From Kiritimatiellia bacterium (GTDB taxonomy: Bacteria > Verrucomicrobiota > Kiritimatiellia > RFP12 > UBA1067): a DNA stretch of 35,387 bases. The translations under genes were made by a program, and so were the position numbers. The notes under the pieces were generated by a model. The model saw nothing but the letters and a program-made list of their open reading frames with translations. It was not told the DNA's origin and searched no databases. This document shows, piece after piece, positions 22,584 through 32,820 of the stretch (position 1 is the first letter of the stretch; the number at the start of each line of letters is the position of its first letter). Where the stretch lies: positions 1 through 35,387 of the forward strand of contig JAGBZX010000026.1 of the NCBI GenBank assembly GCA_017628025.1. The letters run 5' to 3'.

Positions 22584-25500
22584 ATGTTTAAGCCAGTATC
22601 TAATAAAGTTGCGTTCCCCAAGATGGAAGAGGGGATTCTTAAGAATTGGAAAGAAAATCAGACTTTCGAAAAATCGCTTAAGAAAAACGAAGGCAAAGAG
22701 CAGTATAAATTTTATGATGGGCCTCCATTTGCTACGGGGCTTCCTCATTATGGTCATCTTTTGGCTGGCATTATAAAAGATATTGTTCCTCGCTACCAGA
22801 CAATGCGAGGAAAATATGTTGAGCGTCGTTTTGGTTGGGATACTCATGGTCTTCCGATTGAAGCTTTAGCTCAAGACGCTTTAGGTGTTGCTGGCGCTCC
22901 AGAGATTAAGGCCTTAGGCGTTGATAAGTTTAATGAGCAATGTCGTTCAATGGTCTTAAAGTACGTCAACGAGTGGGAGAAGACCGTCACACGTATGGGT
23001 CGTTGGGTTGATTTTAAAAACGACTACAAGACGATGAACCCAGAGTTTATGGAGACTATTTGGTGGGTCTTTAAACAACTTTGGAACCAAGGCCGCGTTT
23101 ATAAATCACATCGTATAATGCCATATAGTTGGAAGCTTTCCACGCCTCTTTCAAACTTTGAGGCGGGTAACAATTATAAAGATGTTCAAGACCCAACTGT
23201 CACAGTTAGAACTAAGGCTATAGCGGCAACGAGCGAGACGATTAAATCGCTTCTTAGCGCAGAAAAAACAGTATACCTTCTTGTTTGGACGACTACACCT
23301 TGGACATTGCCAGAAAACCTTATGATATGCGCTGGAGCGTCAATAGATTACGTTGCAGTGCGCGATCTTTCTGATGACTTGAAGCCGCTTTACATAATGG
23401 CAAAAGCGCGCCTTGAGCATATTTTCAAGAAAGAAGGGACTTACGAAATCGTTGCCGAGTTTAAGGGCGATCAATTAAAGGGTGTTGAATACGAGCCAAT
23501 ATTCCCATATTTTGCTGATAAAAAGTCTGAGGGTGCTTTCCGCGTAACAAATGACGATTATGTTACGACAGACGACGGCGTCGGCCTAGTCCACATAGCA
23601 CCTGCTTATGGTGAAGACGATTTTCGTGTTTGCAAAGAGGCCGGGATGACAGCGTTTGTTGATCCTCTTGATGATGCTTGTGCGTTTACTGATGCTATTC
23701 CAGAGCTTAAGGGGCGCTTCTGCAAGGATTGTGATAAAGATCTCATTAAGACGCTTAAATCGCAGGGTAAGCTCGTTCATCAGGCTACGATCGTACACTC
23801 GTATCCTTTCTGCGACCGTACTGATACGCCGCTTATTTACCGTGCAATTGACGCGTGGTATGTTCGCGTAGAAGATTTACATGAGCGTTTGGTAAAGAAT
23901 AATGCCCCAGTGCATTGGACGCCAGAGTATGTCGGAGAAAAGCGTTTCGGCAATTGGTTGCAAGAGGCACGCGATTGGAATATTTCTCGTAACCGTTTCT
24001 GGGGTAGTTGTATCCCTGTATGGATAAACGATGATGATCCATCTGATATGATTTGTGTAGGTTCGATTAAGGAACTAGAAGAGCTTTCTGGCGAAAAGGT
24101 CACAGACTTACACAAGCATTATGTAGATAAAATCGTCATTAAGAAAGACGGTAAGACTTACCATCGCACGCCTGAGGTTTTGGACTGTTGGTTTGAATCA
24201 GGCTCTATGCCTTATGCTCAGCAACATTATATGGGTGAAGATTCCACGGATGGTACGCAGCGTAAGATAGATGATTTCTTCCCTGCAGATTTCATTGCGG
24301 AAGGTCTTGATCAAACCAGAGGTTGGTTCTATACATTAATGGTTTTGGGAACTTGTTTATTTGATAAGTCACCATATAAAAATGTTATAGTCAACGGGCT
24401 AATCCTTGCAGAAGATGGCAAGAAGATGTCTAAGCGGCTAAAGAATTATCCTGATCCTAACTTAATGTTAGATACGTATGGAGCAGATGCGATTAGACTC
24501 TATATGATATATTCGCCTGTTGTTAAGGCAGAGTCGCTTAAATTTTCTGAAAACGGTGTTAAGCAGTTAATGCGTGACTTGCTCATTCCTTGGTGGAATG
24601 CATATTCATTCTTTGTAACATACGCAAATGTTGACGGCTTCCATGATAAAGAAGTTGCAATGCCCAACTCGGAGAATGTTCTTGATAAATGGATTGTTTC
24701 TTCCATGGAGACGCTTATCGCTGATGTAACTGCAGCGATGGACGCCTATGACTTGCAGAAATCGGTAAGGCCATTTGTTAAGTTTATTGAGGATCTAACG
24801 AATTGGTACATTCGCCGTAGCCGCCGTCGTTTCTGGAAGTCAACAAATGACGGGGATAAACTTTCGGCCTATAGAACTCTTCGCTATGTCCTTGTTCAGC
24901 TCTCGAAGGTTGCAGCTCCCTTTACGCCGTTTATTGCAGAAGAAATTTACACAAATCTCAAAGGTGAAAGCGACCCAGAGTCTGTCCATCTTTGCGATTT
25001 CCCCACGGCAAATGCTGATGCTCGTGATTTACCGTTAGAGCGTCGCATGGCGGACGTAATGTCTGTAGTTGAGCTTGGTCGCCGGCTTCGTGCGGATAAC
25101 GACCTTAAAGTGCGTCAACCGCTTTCAGCATTGAAGTTGGCAGGTGGTGATGTAAAGGGTTTAGAAGAGTTAATAGAAGATGAACTTAATGTAAAGAAGG
25201 TTGATTTTATATCTGACGAGACAGAACTCTGCAATGTCAGCTTCAAAGCCAATTTCAAGACTCTTGGCAAGAAGTGTGGTGCGAAGATGAAAGTAGTTGC
25301 CGCTAAAATTGCCTCTCTTGGCCCAAGTGAAAATGTTTGGCCCAAAGAGATTGAGGGTATTGATGTGACATCTGAAGATGTGCTGGTTACGCGCTCGCCT
25401 AAAGAAGGACTAGTCGTGGCCTCTGAAGGCGTTGTTGTAGTTGGCCTTGAAACGTCTCTTACTGCAGAGCTTGTGGCTGAAGGGCTCGCTCGCGAGTTTG

Positions 25501-25730
25501 TTAGCCGCGTCCAGGCGATGCGTAAGGAAGCAGATTTTGAAGTAGTTCAGCGTATTAATATTTATGTTGACGCGGACGATGAGATGAAGTCTGCTCTTAC
25601 TGCCCATATTGAATATCTTAAAAATGAAACGCTTGCCATTGATGTTATCTTCGCGTCACTTTCAGAAGCAGAAGTTGATCTTAATGGGCATCAAACAAAA
25701 ATAAAGGTTGAAAAATATGAAAATTCTTAA
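22584..25730 (+). CDS. ileS: Isoleucyl-tRNA synthetase, type 2 (eukaryote/archaeal-like)
   Basis: 1048 residues. It is a class I synthetase that charges tRNA-Ile. The HIGH motif reads HYGH (55-58, in GLPHYGHLLAG), WTTTPWTLPENL marks the editing domain entrance, and KMSKR is at 614-618 in DGKKMSKRLKNYPDP. The N-terminal FYDGPPFATGLPHYGH, the RFGWDTHGLPIE block and the long C-terminal region without the bacterial zinc-finger motif are those of the IleRS2 class, known for natural mupirocin tolerance. Here it appears to be the housekeeping copy, but whether a second ileS exists elsewhere cannot be seen. The leader has no strong SD. The 3' end overlaps the following gene by 14 bases. Confidence 0.97.
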   Translation: MFKPVSNKVAFPKMEEGILKNWKENQTFEKSLKKNEGKEQYKFYDGPPFATGLPHYGHLLAGIIKDIVPRYQTMRGKYVERRFGWDTHGLPIEALAQDALGVAGAPEIKALGVDKFNEQCRSMVLKYVNEWEKTVTRMGRWVDFKNDYKTMNPEFMETIWWVFKQLWNQGRVYKSHRIMPYSWKLSTPLSNFEAGNNYKDVQDPTVTVRTKAIAATSETIKSLLSAEKTVYLLVWTTTPWTLPENLMICAGASIDYVAVRDLSDDLKPLYIMAKARLEHIFKKEGTYEIVAEFKGDQLKGVEYEPIFPYFADKKSEGAFRVTNDDYVTTDDGVGLVHIAPAYGEDDFRVCKEAGMTAFVDPLDDACAFTDAIPELKGRFCKDCDKDLIKTLKSQGKLVHQATIVHSYPFCDRTDTPLIYRAIDAWYVRVEDLHERLVKNNAPVHWTPEYVGEKRFGNWLQEARDWNISRNRFWGSCIPVWINDDDPSDMICVGSIKELEELSGEKVTDLHKHYVDKIVIKKDGKTYHRTPEVLDCWFESGSMPYAQQHYMGEDSTDGTQRKIDDFFPADFIAEGLDQTRGWFYTLMVLGTCLFDKSPYKNVIVNGLILAEDGKKMSKRLKNYPDPNLMLDTYGADAIRLYMIYSPVVKAESLKFSENGVKQLMRDLLIPWWNAYSFFVTYANVDGFHDKEVAMPNSENVLDKWIVSSMETLIADVTAAMDAYDLQKSVRPFVKFIEDLTNWYIRRSRRRFWKSTNDGDKLSAYRTLRYVLVQLSKVAAPFTPFIAEEIYTNLKGESDPESVHLCDFPTANADARDLPLERRMADVMSVVELGRRLRADNDLKVRQPLSALKLAGGDVKGLEELIEDELNVKKVDFISDETELCNVSFKANFKTLGKKCGAKMKVVAAKIASLGPSENVWPKEIEGIDVTSEDVLVTRSPKEGLVVASEGVVVVGLETSLTAELVAEGLAREFVSRVQAMRKEADFEVVQRINIYVDADDEMKSALTAHIEYLKNETLAIDVIFASLSEAEVDLNGHQTKIKVEKYENS

Positions 25731-26628
25731 AAAAGCTATAGTTGTTATGTGCGCAATTGCTACCTCATGGAGCGTAGCTGAGGCTAATGGTGAGATAAAA
25801 ACTACGCCAGCAAAAAAATCATTAAAGATTCTTATGATTGGCAATAGCTTTTCTATATGCAATACTAGGAATATGCCTCAAATTTGCCAGTCCATGGGGT
25901 TGGATTTGGAACTTGGCTCTCTTTATATCGGTGGGTGCTCATTAGCTCGTCACTGGGAGAATGTAAAGAAGGAAGGCAAAGACTTTGCTCCATATTCCTA
26001 TAGGTTTTTCAAGGCTGGCAAGCAAGTAAAAAATGCTCCCAAAAAGTGGAATGTTCCAGAAGCGTTAAGAAGCAAGGCTTGGGATATTGTTACAATACAG
26101 CAGGCCTCACACTTCTCTATTGATATTAAAACGTATTCTCCGTACGGTGAAAATCTTATTGCCAAGATTAAAGAACTTTGTCCAAGTGCAGAGATCGTTC
26201 TTCAAGAAACCTGGAGTTACACTCCGTTTGATAATAGGCTTAAAAAGTGGGGCATTGATCAGAATGAAATGTATGCTCGACTCAATAAGGCGTATTACGA
26301 CTTTGCAAAAGCAAACTCTTTACGCGTAATTCCTGTTGGTCAAGCAGTACAAATGTGGCGCAAAATGTTGCCAGTTAAGTATACAGAAAATTCACTTGGC
26401 GGCGATGTTGTCGGTGATTTGAAATTCACTAAGAAAGAAAACGGTTCTTATGAAGCCGATGGCGATCCCTTTCATTTCAACGAAAAGGGCAATTATCTTC
26501 AGTCGATGGTCTGGACGGCAATGCTTTTTGACGTAGATGTAACAAAATGCAAGTTTATTCGTGACAAAACCATTGGTGCAGAGAATTGCCGTTTGATGCA
26601 AAAGATTGCAAATGAGGTTGTGAAATGA
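25717..26628 (+). CDS. Secreted SGNH-hydrolase-like protein (DUF4886 type)
   Basis: 303 residues. The signal peptide is about 1-25 (MKILKKAIVVMCAIATSWSVAEA). The mature part starts with KILMIGNSFS, the SGNH block I nucleophile Ser. Block II-like GGCSLARHWEN, TIQQASHFS, and the late DPFHFNEKGNYLQ (catalytic Asp-x-x-His region) follow. The domain resembles DUF4886, often found among carbohydrate-esterase or sulfatase genes in Bacteroidota and PVC bacteria; it may remove acyl groups from glycans. I use ATG 25717 over the TTG at 25708. It is an odd fit between ileS and lysA. It overlaps both neighbours (14 bases with ileS, ATGA with lysA), so it is probably co-expressed. Confidence 0.8.
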   Translation: MKILKKAIVVMCAIATSWSVAEANGEIKTTPAKKSLKILMIGNSFSICNTRNMPQICQSMGLDLELGSLYIGGCSLARHWENVKKEGKDFAPYSYRFFKAGKQVKNAPKKWNVPEALRSKAWDIVTIQQASHFSIDIKTYSPYGENLIAKIKELCPSAEIVLQETWSYTPFDNRLKKWGIDQNEMYARLNKAYYDFAKANSLRVIPVGQAVQMWRKMLPVKYTENSLGGDVVGDLKFTKKENGSYEADGDPFHFNEKGNYLQSMVWTAMLFDVDVTKCKFIRDKTIGAENCRLMQKIANEVVK

Positions 26629-27872
26629 GGTCGTTACCTTTTACTAAAAACGACTTAGAGGCGATGGCTGCTAAATGGCCAACGCCTTTTCATATATATG
26701 ATGCAGCGGCAATTTCTCGCAATGCGGAGGCATTGAAGGCTGCTTTTAAGTGGAATAAAGGCTTTCGCGAATATTTTGCGGTAAAGGCTACTCCAAATCC
26801 TCATATTTTAAAGCTCCTCTCTAAGCATGGTTTTGGGTGTGATTGCTCCTCGCTAGCAGAGCTAGTTCTCTCTGAAAAGTCTGGTATCACTGGTCAGAAT
26901 ATTATGTTTACTTCCAATGATACTCCTGGCGAAGAGTTTTTAAAAGCTTACGAGCTTGGGGCAGTTATAAATCTAGACGACATTACGCATTGGCCATTTC
27001 TTTTAGAGACCATTAAAGAAGTCCCTGAGCTTATGTGTTGTAGGTATAACCCTGGTCCTACTCGAGATGGAAATGATATCATTGGTCGTCCCGAAGAAGC
27101 AAAATATGGCTTGACTTATGAACAAATCTTTCAATGCTATGAAATGATGCGCGATGCTGGCGTGAAAAGATTTGGTATTCATACGATGATAGCTTCTAAT
27201 GAGTTAGATAGGCGTTATATCGTAGAAACAGCTGATATGCTCTTTAAGTTAGCAGTTGAATTGAATGAAAAGTTAGGCATAAAAATAGAATTCGTAAATA
27301 TTGGCGGCGGTATTGGTATACCATACAAGCCTGAGCAGGAGGCTATTAATTTAGATATCCTTGGCCAAGAGATACACGATGCTTACAAAAAAATAATTGA
27401 GCCTAGTCCATTATCAGAAGTTGCTCTTTATATGGAGTGTGGGCGTTCAATAACTGGACCTTATGGGTATTTAGTTAGTAGAGTTTTGCACTTTAAAGAT
27501 ACATATCGTCATTATGCTGGTTTAGATGCGTGTATGTCAAACTTAATGCGTCCTGCTCTTTATGGCGCGTATCATGAGATAGTCGTTCCAGGTAAAGAAA
27601 ATTCTCCTGATCAATTAGTTTATGATGTGACAGGTTCTTTGTGTGAGAATAACGACAAATTTGCAATTGGTAGAAAATTACCACGCCTAGAGAGAGGTGA
27701 TTTTGTAGTGATTTGCGATACTGGTGCTCATGGCCACGCGATGGGCTTTCAGTATAATGGTAAACTTAGGAGCGCAGAGCTTCTTCTTGAAGAAGATGGC
27801 AATGTGCGCCAAATTCGTCGCGCAGAGACTCTTGACGATTATTTCGCGACACTTTCATTCGATGAGTTGTGA
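26625..27872 (+). CDS. lysA: Diaminopimelate decarboxylase
   Basis: 415 residues, fold type III PLP enzyme. It decarboxylates meso-diaminopimelate to lysine, the last step of the pathway. The PLP lysine lies in YFAVKATPNP (K54), the glycine-rich phosphate-binding loop in NIGGGIG, MECGRSITGPYG binds the cofactor phosphate region, and the other subunit's active-site Cys and Asp are in CENNDKFA. The variants HTMIASN (for the usual HIGSQ) and CENND (for CESGD) fit a subgroup I associate from memory with anaerobic gut bacteria. Carboxynorspermidine or ornithine decarboxylase is less likely. The start overlaps the SGNH gene stop (ATGA) and the 3' end overlaps the U32 gene by 11 bases. Confidence 0.88.
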   Translation: MRSLPFTKNDLEAMAAKWPTPFHIYDAAAISRNAEALKAAFKWNKGFREYFAVKATPNPHILKLLSKHGFGCDCSSLAELVLSEKSGITGQNIMFTSNDTPGEEFLKAYELGAVINLDDITHWPFLLETIKEVPELMCCRYNPGPTRDGNDIIGRPEEAKYGLTYEQIFQCYEMMRDAGVKRFGIHTMIASNELDRRYIVETADMLFKLAVELNEKLGIKIEFVNIGGGIGIPYKPEQEAINLDILGQEIHDAYKKIIEPSPLSEVALYMECGRSITGPYGYLVSRVLHFKDTYRHYAGLDACMSNLMRPALYGAYHEIVVPGKENSPDQLVYDVTGSLCENNDKFAIGRKLPRLERGDFVVICDTGAHGHAMGFQYNGKLRSAELLLEEDGNVRQIRRAETLDDYFATLSFDEL

Positions 27873-30081
27873 ACTTCTAGCACCAGCTGGTGATTTTGAT
27901 ACTGCTCTTGCCGCATACGAGGCAGGGGCAGACGCTGTGTATGCAGGTTTGCGCGAATTTTCCGCGCGTGCATACGCGGGTAATTTAAGTTTAGAAGAGA
28001 CAGAAAAGTTAGTGCGGCTATCAAGAGAACGAGGTCGCAAACTATATATAACTTTTAATACTCTTATTAATCAAGACGAGATGCCTCGCGCAATAGAGAC
28101 TTTAGGCGCGCTAGAGGATATCGGAGTTGATGCAGTTATTCTTCAAGATATCGGGGTGGCGTCACTTTGTCGAAAAAATTTCCCTTCATTACAGATGCAT
28201 GCTTCAACGCAAATGGCAGTACACAATCTTGAAGGCCTTTCTCAACTTTCCGAGTTAGGTTTTAAAAGGACTGTTCTTGCTAGAGAGCTTTCGTTAGAGG
28301 AAATTCAGTTTTTAGCTAAGCGCCGCGGGGCAATGGAGTTAGAGACTTTTATACATGGTGCGCTTTGTTACTCAATTTCTGGCCTTTGTCTTTATTCGGC
28401 TATGGAAAAAGGGCGAAGCGGTAATCGCGGTAAATGTGCATATTGCTGTAGAATGCCTCATGCAGATAATACAGGAGTTGCAAAGTTACCATTTTCGATG
28501 CGCGATTTAAGATTAGGAGAAGATGTCCTTAAGTTGGCCGCAGCAGGGGTAGAATCTTTAAAAATTGAAGGGCGCATGAAGTCTCAGCTTTATGTTTCTA
28601 CCGTAGTTACTCATTATCGTGATATCCTTGATGGCGCCAAGGAGAGGGTGTCAAAAGAGGATTTGGAAACTGTTTTTTCTCGTAAGACAACGAATTTGTA
28701 TTTTTCAGGTTCAAATGACGAAGTAACAGACCCTAATTCGCCGCTCGGGCATCTTGGTACGGCTATAGGAGTAGTAAAGCGCGTTGCTACAGACCGCTAT
28801 GGGGCTAAGTGGTTGAGGTTTCATACATCGCGAGCTTTAGAAAAGCATGATGGATTACAATTTGAAATAAAGCGTAGACCTCCTGCTAATGAGAAGGCAG
28901 CTAAGTGGGCCTTTGCTGGGACAGCGGTAGAAAAGGTCGGCTTTGGTATCTCAGAGATGCGCTCATCTATATCTCGTAGCAATGTTTATCAGGTTCCTGC
29001 AGATAGTGATGTTGAAGTGCTTCTACCGCCAGATTTTCCTGTTCAGGCTGGACAGATCGTTTATTGTTCCATGTCTAACGAACTAAAGCGTAGGTTTCCA
29101 TTGCCGTCATATAGGGAAAGTCAATATCCTGGTCTTATAAGTTTTGATGTAAAGGTCACTCTTGCTAAAGATGGTATATCTGCTAACGACATCAAAATAG
29201 ATGCTAAACTTGAAGTGGCAAACGACACGACAAAGACTTATGAAGCCGTAAAGAAAGCGTTTTCAAAGACTGGCGGCACGCGTTTTAAGTTAGGTAACTT
29301 GGTCCTTGAAGATCCCTATGGCTTATATGCTCCAATGAGCATATTAAATGATTTAAGAAGAAAATTTTTAGATAAACTCCAACAGTCTTATTCGGAAAAA
29401 CTTGATTCTAAGATTGCTGCTCTCTCAAACGGTGTTTTGGCAACAGAAGATGTCGCATCGAAAGATGTAGAACCTGTTAAAAGAATTAAGCATAGAGCAG
29501 ATCAGAAACTTCCTAAAGGTGACTGGGCAGAGATTATTATTGCTATTAATTTAGAAACAAAAGTTGAGGATTTGCCGCCGCCTAAGTCAAATATAAGACT
29601 TTCTGTACCTCTGTGGAATCCAGAGCCCTCATTTAGTAAGCTTCGCACATTGGTTAAGCGTTTGATTCGTGCAGGCTATACTTCTTGGGAGTGTACAGAT
29701 TTAGCAACAATGCGCATGCTTCGTTTATTAGAGATAGAAGATATTACAGCTGATTGGTCGTTGTATGTTTTTAATAATGAGGCGGCATCGCTATTGTCTT
29801 CTTTTGGTGTTAAACGCTTTACTTGTAGCCCAGAGAATGATTCTCCTGAGGCTTTGATATTTACGCCAGGGTGCAGGGGTGAATTTATAGTCCAGCAATC
29901 TACACCGTTATTTATATCTCTTTCTAAGCCTGGCTGTGAAATACAAAGCGATACCTTGAGGGTATATAAACGCGATGATTTGTATGTGACGGTAAAGCGT
30001 GTGCCTAAGATTATGAAGGCTCCTAATGGCGCCGATACTAGAGTGGATTTATCGTGGGATCCTCCAGAGGAGGAAGAATAA
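27862..30081 (+). CDS. Peptidase U32 family protein
   Basis: 739 residues. The N-terminus CELLAPAGDFDTALAAYEAGADAVYAGL and the U32 signature ELETFIHGALCYSISGLCLYS with GRSGNRGKCAYCCR are diagnostic. Several members (TrhP, RlhA, UbiU/V) are now known to be Fe-S or cofactor proteins that hydroxylate tRNA, rRNA or quinones rather than peptidases. The Cys-rich CAYCC block would suit a cluster. The long C-terminal part (about 420-739) resembles the extended RlhA/YdcP architecture. I use ATG 27862 because the conserved domain begins there; a longer frame back to 27724 lies inside lysA and is not conserved. The 3' end carries the SD (30068-30073) for lnt. Confidence 0.88.
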   Translation: MSCELLAPAGDFDTALAAYEAGADAVYAGLREFSARAYAGNLSLEETEKLVRLSRERGRKLYITFNTLINQDEMPRAIETLGALEDIGVDAVILQDIGVASLCRKNFPSLQMHASTQMAVHNLEGLSQLSELGFKRTVLARELSLEEIQFLAKRRGAMELETFIHGALCYSISGLCLYSAMEKGRSGNRGKCAYCCRMPHADNTGVAKLPFSMRDLRLGEDVLKLAAAGVESLKIEGRMKSQLYVSTVVTHYRDILDGAKERVSKEDLETVFSRKTTNLYFSGSNDEVTDPNSPLGHLGTAIGVVKRVATDRYGAKWLRFHTSRALEKHDGLQFEIKRRPPANEKAAKWAFAGTAVEKVGFGISEMRSSISRSNVYQVPADSDVEVLLPPDFPVQAGQIVYCSMSNELKRRFPLPSYRESQYPGLISFDVKVTLAKDGISANDIKIDAKLEVANDTTKTYEAVKKAFSKTGGTRFKLGNLVLEDPYGLYAPMSILNDLRRKFLDKLQQSYSEKLDSKIAALSNGVLATEDVASKDVEPVKRIKHRADQKLPKGDWAEIIIAINLETKVEDLPPPKSNIRLSVPLWNPEPSFSKLRTLVKRLIRAGYTSWECTDLATMRMLRLLEIEDITADWSLYVFNNEAASLLSSFGVKRFTCSPENDSPEALIFTPGCRGEFIVQQSTPLFISLSKPGCEIQSDTLRVYKRDDLYVTVKRVPKIMKAPNGADTRVDLSWDPPEEEE
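30068..30073 (+). promoter_or_regulatory. Ribosome binding site setting the lnt start (GTG 30083)
   Basis: A perfect AGGAGG within the last codons of the U32 gene lies 9 bases before GTG 30083. It outweighs the in-frame ATG at 30026, which would extend the protein back into the U32 gene. Confidence 0.75.
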
Positions 30082-30082
30082 G

Positions 30083-31708
30083 GTGCTTTTTCATTTCGTT
30101 AAAAAAATCAAAGAGATAGCATGGTTGATTCCTGGCTTTTTGCTATGGGCTGCTTTCCCGCCGATGGCTGAAAGAATGGATGTTGTTTTTGCTATAGCTC
30201 CTCTTTTGTGGTTATCGCGTCAAGGTGAAATTCGCCAAAGTTTAAAGCGCTGGTTTTTCAATGGTCTTCTTTTTTGGGTTGCGACACTTTCGTGGATGCC
30301 TGCCATTATTAAAAATGGTGGGCCGTGGCCACTGGTCGCTTTAGGGTGGTTTGCGCTTGGTGCGTATTGTGCTTTGTATTTCGCAGCCTTTGGTGTGTCA
30401 GCAGCGATTTATTGGCGCTGGGCGGCTCCACGTGCGTATGTATGGAGGCTTTTGGGATTGATTATAGTTGAGCCTATCCTTTGGGCAGGTTTTGAGTTGA
30501 TGCGCTCTGAACTTTTTGGAGGTTTCTCTTGGAATCATCTTGGTGTGCCTTTAGTCAATGCTGGGTTTGGTGCACCAGCACAAATCGGTGGCGTATATCT
30601 TTGTTCAGCGATAGTTGTTCTTTTAAATGGCACATGGGCGTCAATATTCGAGAGAATGTTCAAGCGTTTTGCAATTTCAACTAAAGCACAATCTATGCCT
30701 GCTTATCTAAGAGTTGTAGAAACGTTTCTTCCCCTTGCTCTAGTATATTTGCTTTTCTCTTTATCAAATGTTCCAGCAACTGAAGAAGAGGCAGAAGAAA
30801 AGCCAAATAATGCGATTTCCGTTGCGCTTGTCCAACGTAATTTTCCTTGCGTTTTTTCGAGAGACCAAAATGAAGAAAATCCATACGAGGCATATACTAA
30901 ACTTTTAAGCAATGTATCTCTATTAAGGCCGTCTCTAGTCGTACTGCCAGAAAGCGCGTTTTGTGAGATAGGTCGCCTTGATAAGCGGGCCGCAAAGGAA
31001 TTCGCTGCATTCATAACTGAAACATCCGGTGCAAAAGCCGTTCTTGCAGGTGGGTCCAGGAACGAGCATGCAAGAGAGTATAATTCATCTGCTTTATATT
31101 TATTTGAAGGTAAAAGCTTACAATCCGTTCAAACGTACGATAAAGTTCATTTAGTGCCATTTGGCGAATATATACCAGGCGATAAATTTATTCCCTATCT
31201 CCAGAAGTTTGCTCCTGTTGGTAGCTGCACGCCAGGTGAATTAAAGACATTGTATTTTAATGATGATGTTAAAATCGGTGTCGCGATTTGCTTTGAAGAT
31301 ACCGATTCAGCGCAAATAAGACGACTTGCGGCGATGGGTGCAGAAATGCTTGTGTTTATAACCAATGACAGCTGGTTTTCCGACTCAATAGAGCCGCTTC
31401 AGCATTATTGGCAGGCGCAATCCAGAGCTATAGAAACAGGTTTAAGCGTGGTGCGAGTTGGCAATTCCGGCGTCACAGCTGTTATTCGTCCAGACGGGAA
31501 ATCATCAATTCTATCTGATTCTACTGGAAAGCCTCTTATAGATGAACGCGGCGCAATGTATGAATGGGTTTTACCTTCAACATCAAAGACGATTTATGTT
31601 CGTTATGGAGATTTGCCTTTAATTATACTTTTTTCTCTTCTCATTTTAATGGTAATTTTGATACAATACGGAGAATATTATGAAAAACGAAGAACTTTGT
31701 CCATGTAA
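30083..31708 (+). CDS. lnt: Apolipoprotein N-acyltransferase
   Basis: 541 residues. Lnt adds the third acyl chain to lipoproteins in the inner membrane. There are about six membrane segments at the N-terminus, one at the C-terminus, and a nitrilase-like periplasmic domain at about 255-505. The catalytic triad positions are all seen: Glu in VLPESAFC, Lys in [15 protein letters not shown] and Cys in [18 protein letters not shown] and the RAIETG block also match. The start is GTG 30083, chosen on the AGGAGG SD; the upstream U32 stop is 1 base away. It overlaps the next gene by 29 bases. Its presence implies a lipoprotein pathway and supports a Gram-negative envelope. Confidence 0.94.
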   Translation: MLFHFVKKIKEIAWLIPGFLLWAAFPPMAERMDVVFAIAPLLWLSRQGEIRQSLKRWFFNGLLFWVATLSWMPAIIKNGGPWPLVALGWFALGAYCALYFAAFGVSAAIYWRWAAPRAYVWRLLGLIIVEPILWAGFELMRSELFGGFSWNHLGVPLVNAGFGAPAQIGGVYLCSAIVVLLNGTWASIFERMFKRFAISTKAQSMPAYLRVVETFLPLALVYLLFSLSNVPATEEEAEEKPNNAISVALVQRNFPCVFSRDQNEENPYEAYTKLLSNVSLLRPSLVVLPESAFCEIGRLDKRAAKEFAAFITETSGAKAVLAGGSRNEHAREYNSSALYLFEGKSLQSVQTYDKVHLVPFGEYIPGDKFIPYLQKFAPVGSCTPGELKTLYFNDDVKIGVAICFEDTDSAQIRRLAAMGAEMLVFITNDSWFSDSIEPLQHYWQAQSRAIETGLSVVRVGNSGVTAVIRPDGKSSILSDSTGKPLIDERGAMYEWVLPSTSKTIYVRYGDLPLIILFSLLILMVILIQYGEYYEKRRTLSM

Positions 31709-32156
31709 ATCCAGTAAGACCTTCGGCGAGTGCTGTGGGCCAATAATTGCTGGCGAAAAAAAACCTAGTTCACCAGAAGAGGTGATGCGTGCTAGATATT
31801 CTGCTTACGTTACTGAGTCAGTGGATTATCTTAAGTCTAGCTCTACAAAGGCTGTCCTCAAAGAGTTTGATGAAGAAGCTTCTCGTGCTTGGTGTAGAGT
31901 TGCTAGATGGCACGGCCTAGAGATAATTAAAGCCGAAGGCGAAATTGTTGAATTCAGGGCCACATACACAGCCAATGGTGAATTTTGCAACCATCATGAA
32001 GTTGCAAAATTTGAAATAGAAGATGGCGTGTGGAAATTTGCAGACGGCGAACTTGTTGGTGAAACGCCGATAGTTCGAGAAGAACCCAAGACAGGCAGAA
32101 ATGACCCTTGTCCTTGTGGAAGCGGCAAAAAATTCAAGAAGTGCTGCGGCAAATAA
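31680..32156 (+). CDS. YchJ-like protein with SEC-C zinc motifs at both ends
   Basis: 158 residues, the usual length of the UPF0225/YchJ family. The N-terminal metal motif [15 protein letters not shown] and the C-terminal SEC-C motif [17 protein letters not shown] flank an NTF2-like middle (MRARYSAYV, then [18 protein letters not shown]). SEC-C binds zinc and occurs at the tail of SecA, where it contacts SecB and ribosomes; the role of YchJ is unknown. The start ATG 31680 lies inside lnt with the SD cggag. tgaTACAAT at 31659-31667 resembles an extended -10 but would start transcription past the SD, so I do not count it as a promoter. Confidence 0.92.
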   Translation: MKNEELCPCKSSKTFGECCGPIIAGEKKPSSPEEVMRARYSAYVTESVDYLKSSSTKAVLKEFDEEASRAWCRVARWHGLEIIKAEGEIVEFRATYTANGEFCNHHEVAKFEIEDGVWKFADGELVGETPIVREEPKTGRNDPCPCGSGKKFKKCCGK

Positions 32157-32160
32157 TTTA

Positions 32161-32820
32161 ATGAAACCAGCGGCTTTTCTTTTTGATCTTGACGGCACTC
32201 TAATTGATACAGAGATGCTATGGACGAAGTCATTACTTGACTTTATGGCATCTCGTGGAGTGCAGTTGACTCTTGAGGAATTGCTAGAGCATGTTATAGG
32301 TCGAAATTCGCTTGATATAAACTCTTATTTGCATAAAACGTATCCTCAAATTGGAGATACAACACCGGAGCAAGATGCAAAAGAGTTAAGACTGTTTTTT
32401 GATAAGCATATGAGTGACGCGCCCGATACAATTATTCACGAAAGCGTAAAGTTTTTTAAAGAAGCTGCTGCCGTGGCGCCTTGTGCGATTGTATCTGGCT
32501 CGCCACACGATGATATTGTAGCGTCTATAACTAAGTGCGGGTTGCTTCAATTGACAACATTCGTGCTTGGTTCTGGTGAATATGAACATGGCAAGCCTAG
32601 TCCAGATGGTTACCTTAAAGCCGCCCAACTTCTAGGGGTTTTGCCATCGCAGTGTGTGGTTATTGAAGATTCTACTGTTGGTGTTGCTTCTGGAGTTGCA
32701 GCAGGGATGAATGTAATTGGGTTAGATCGTGGTGTAGAAGGTCCAAAGCAATCGTATGAAGGTTGTAGATGGAAGGTTTCAACACTTGCAGAGCTTAAAG
32801 CTAAGGAGATAGAACTGTGA
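32161..32820 (+). CDS. HAD-superfamily hydrolase (beta-phosphoglucomutase-like)
   Basis: 219 residues. Motif I FDLDGTLIDTE (nucleophile Asp9, Asp11), motif II IVSGSPHD, motif III Lys in GKPSPDGYLKAA and motif IV VIEDSTVGVASG are complete, so an active Mg-dependent phosphatase or phosphomutase is expected. The helical cap sits between motifs I and II (about 15-95), as in subfamily IA enzymes. The substrate cannot be told; sugar phosphates are common. ATG 32161 begins the conserved core; earlier in-frame starts lie within the YchJ-like gene. Its stop overlaps the next start (GTGA). Confidence 0.92.
   Translation: MKPAAFLFDLDGTLIDTEMLWTKSLLDFMASRGVQLTLEELLEHVIGRNSLDINSYLHKTYPQIGDTTPEQDAKELRLFFDKHMSDAPDTIIHESVKFFKEAAAVAPCAIVSGSPHDDIVASITKCGLLQLTTFVLGSGEYEHGKPSPDGYLKAAQLLGVLPSQCVVIEDSTVGVASGVAAGMNVIGLDRGVEGPKQSYEGCRWKVSTLAELKAKEIEL

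Noticed and set aside
31659-31667. tgatacaat as an extended -10 promoter for the YchJ-like gene
   Set aside because: A start 7 bases downstream would remove the ribosome binding site; more likely chance inside lnt.
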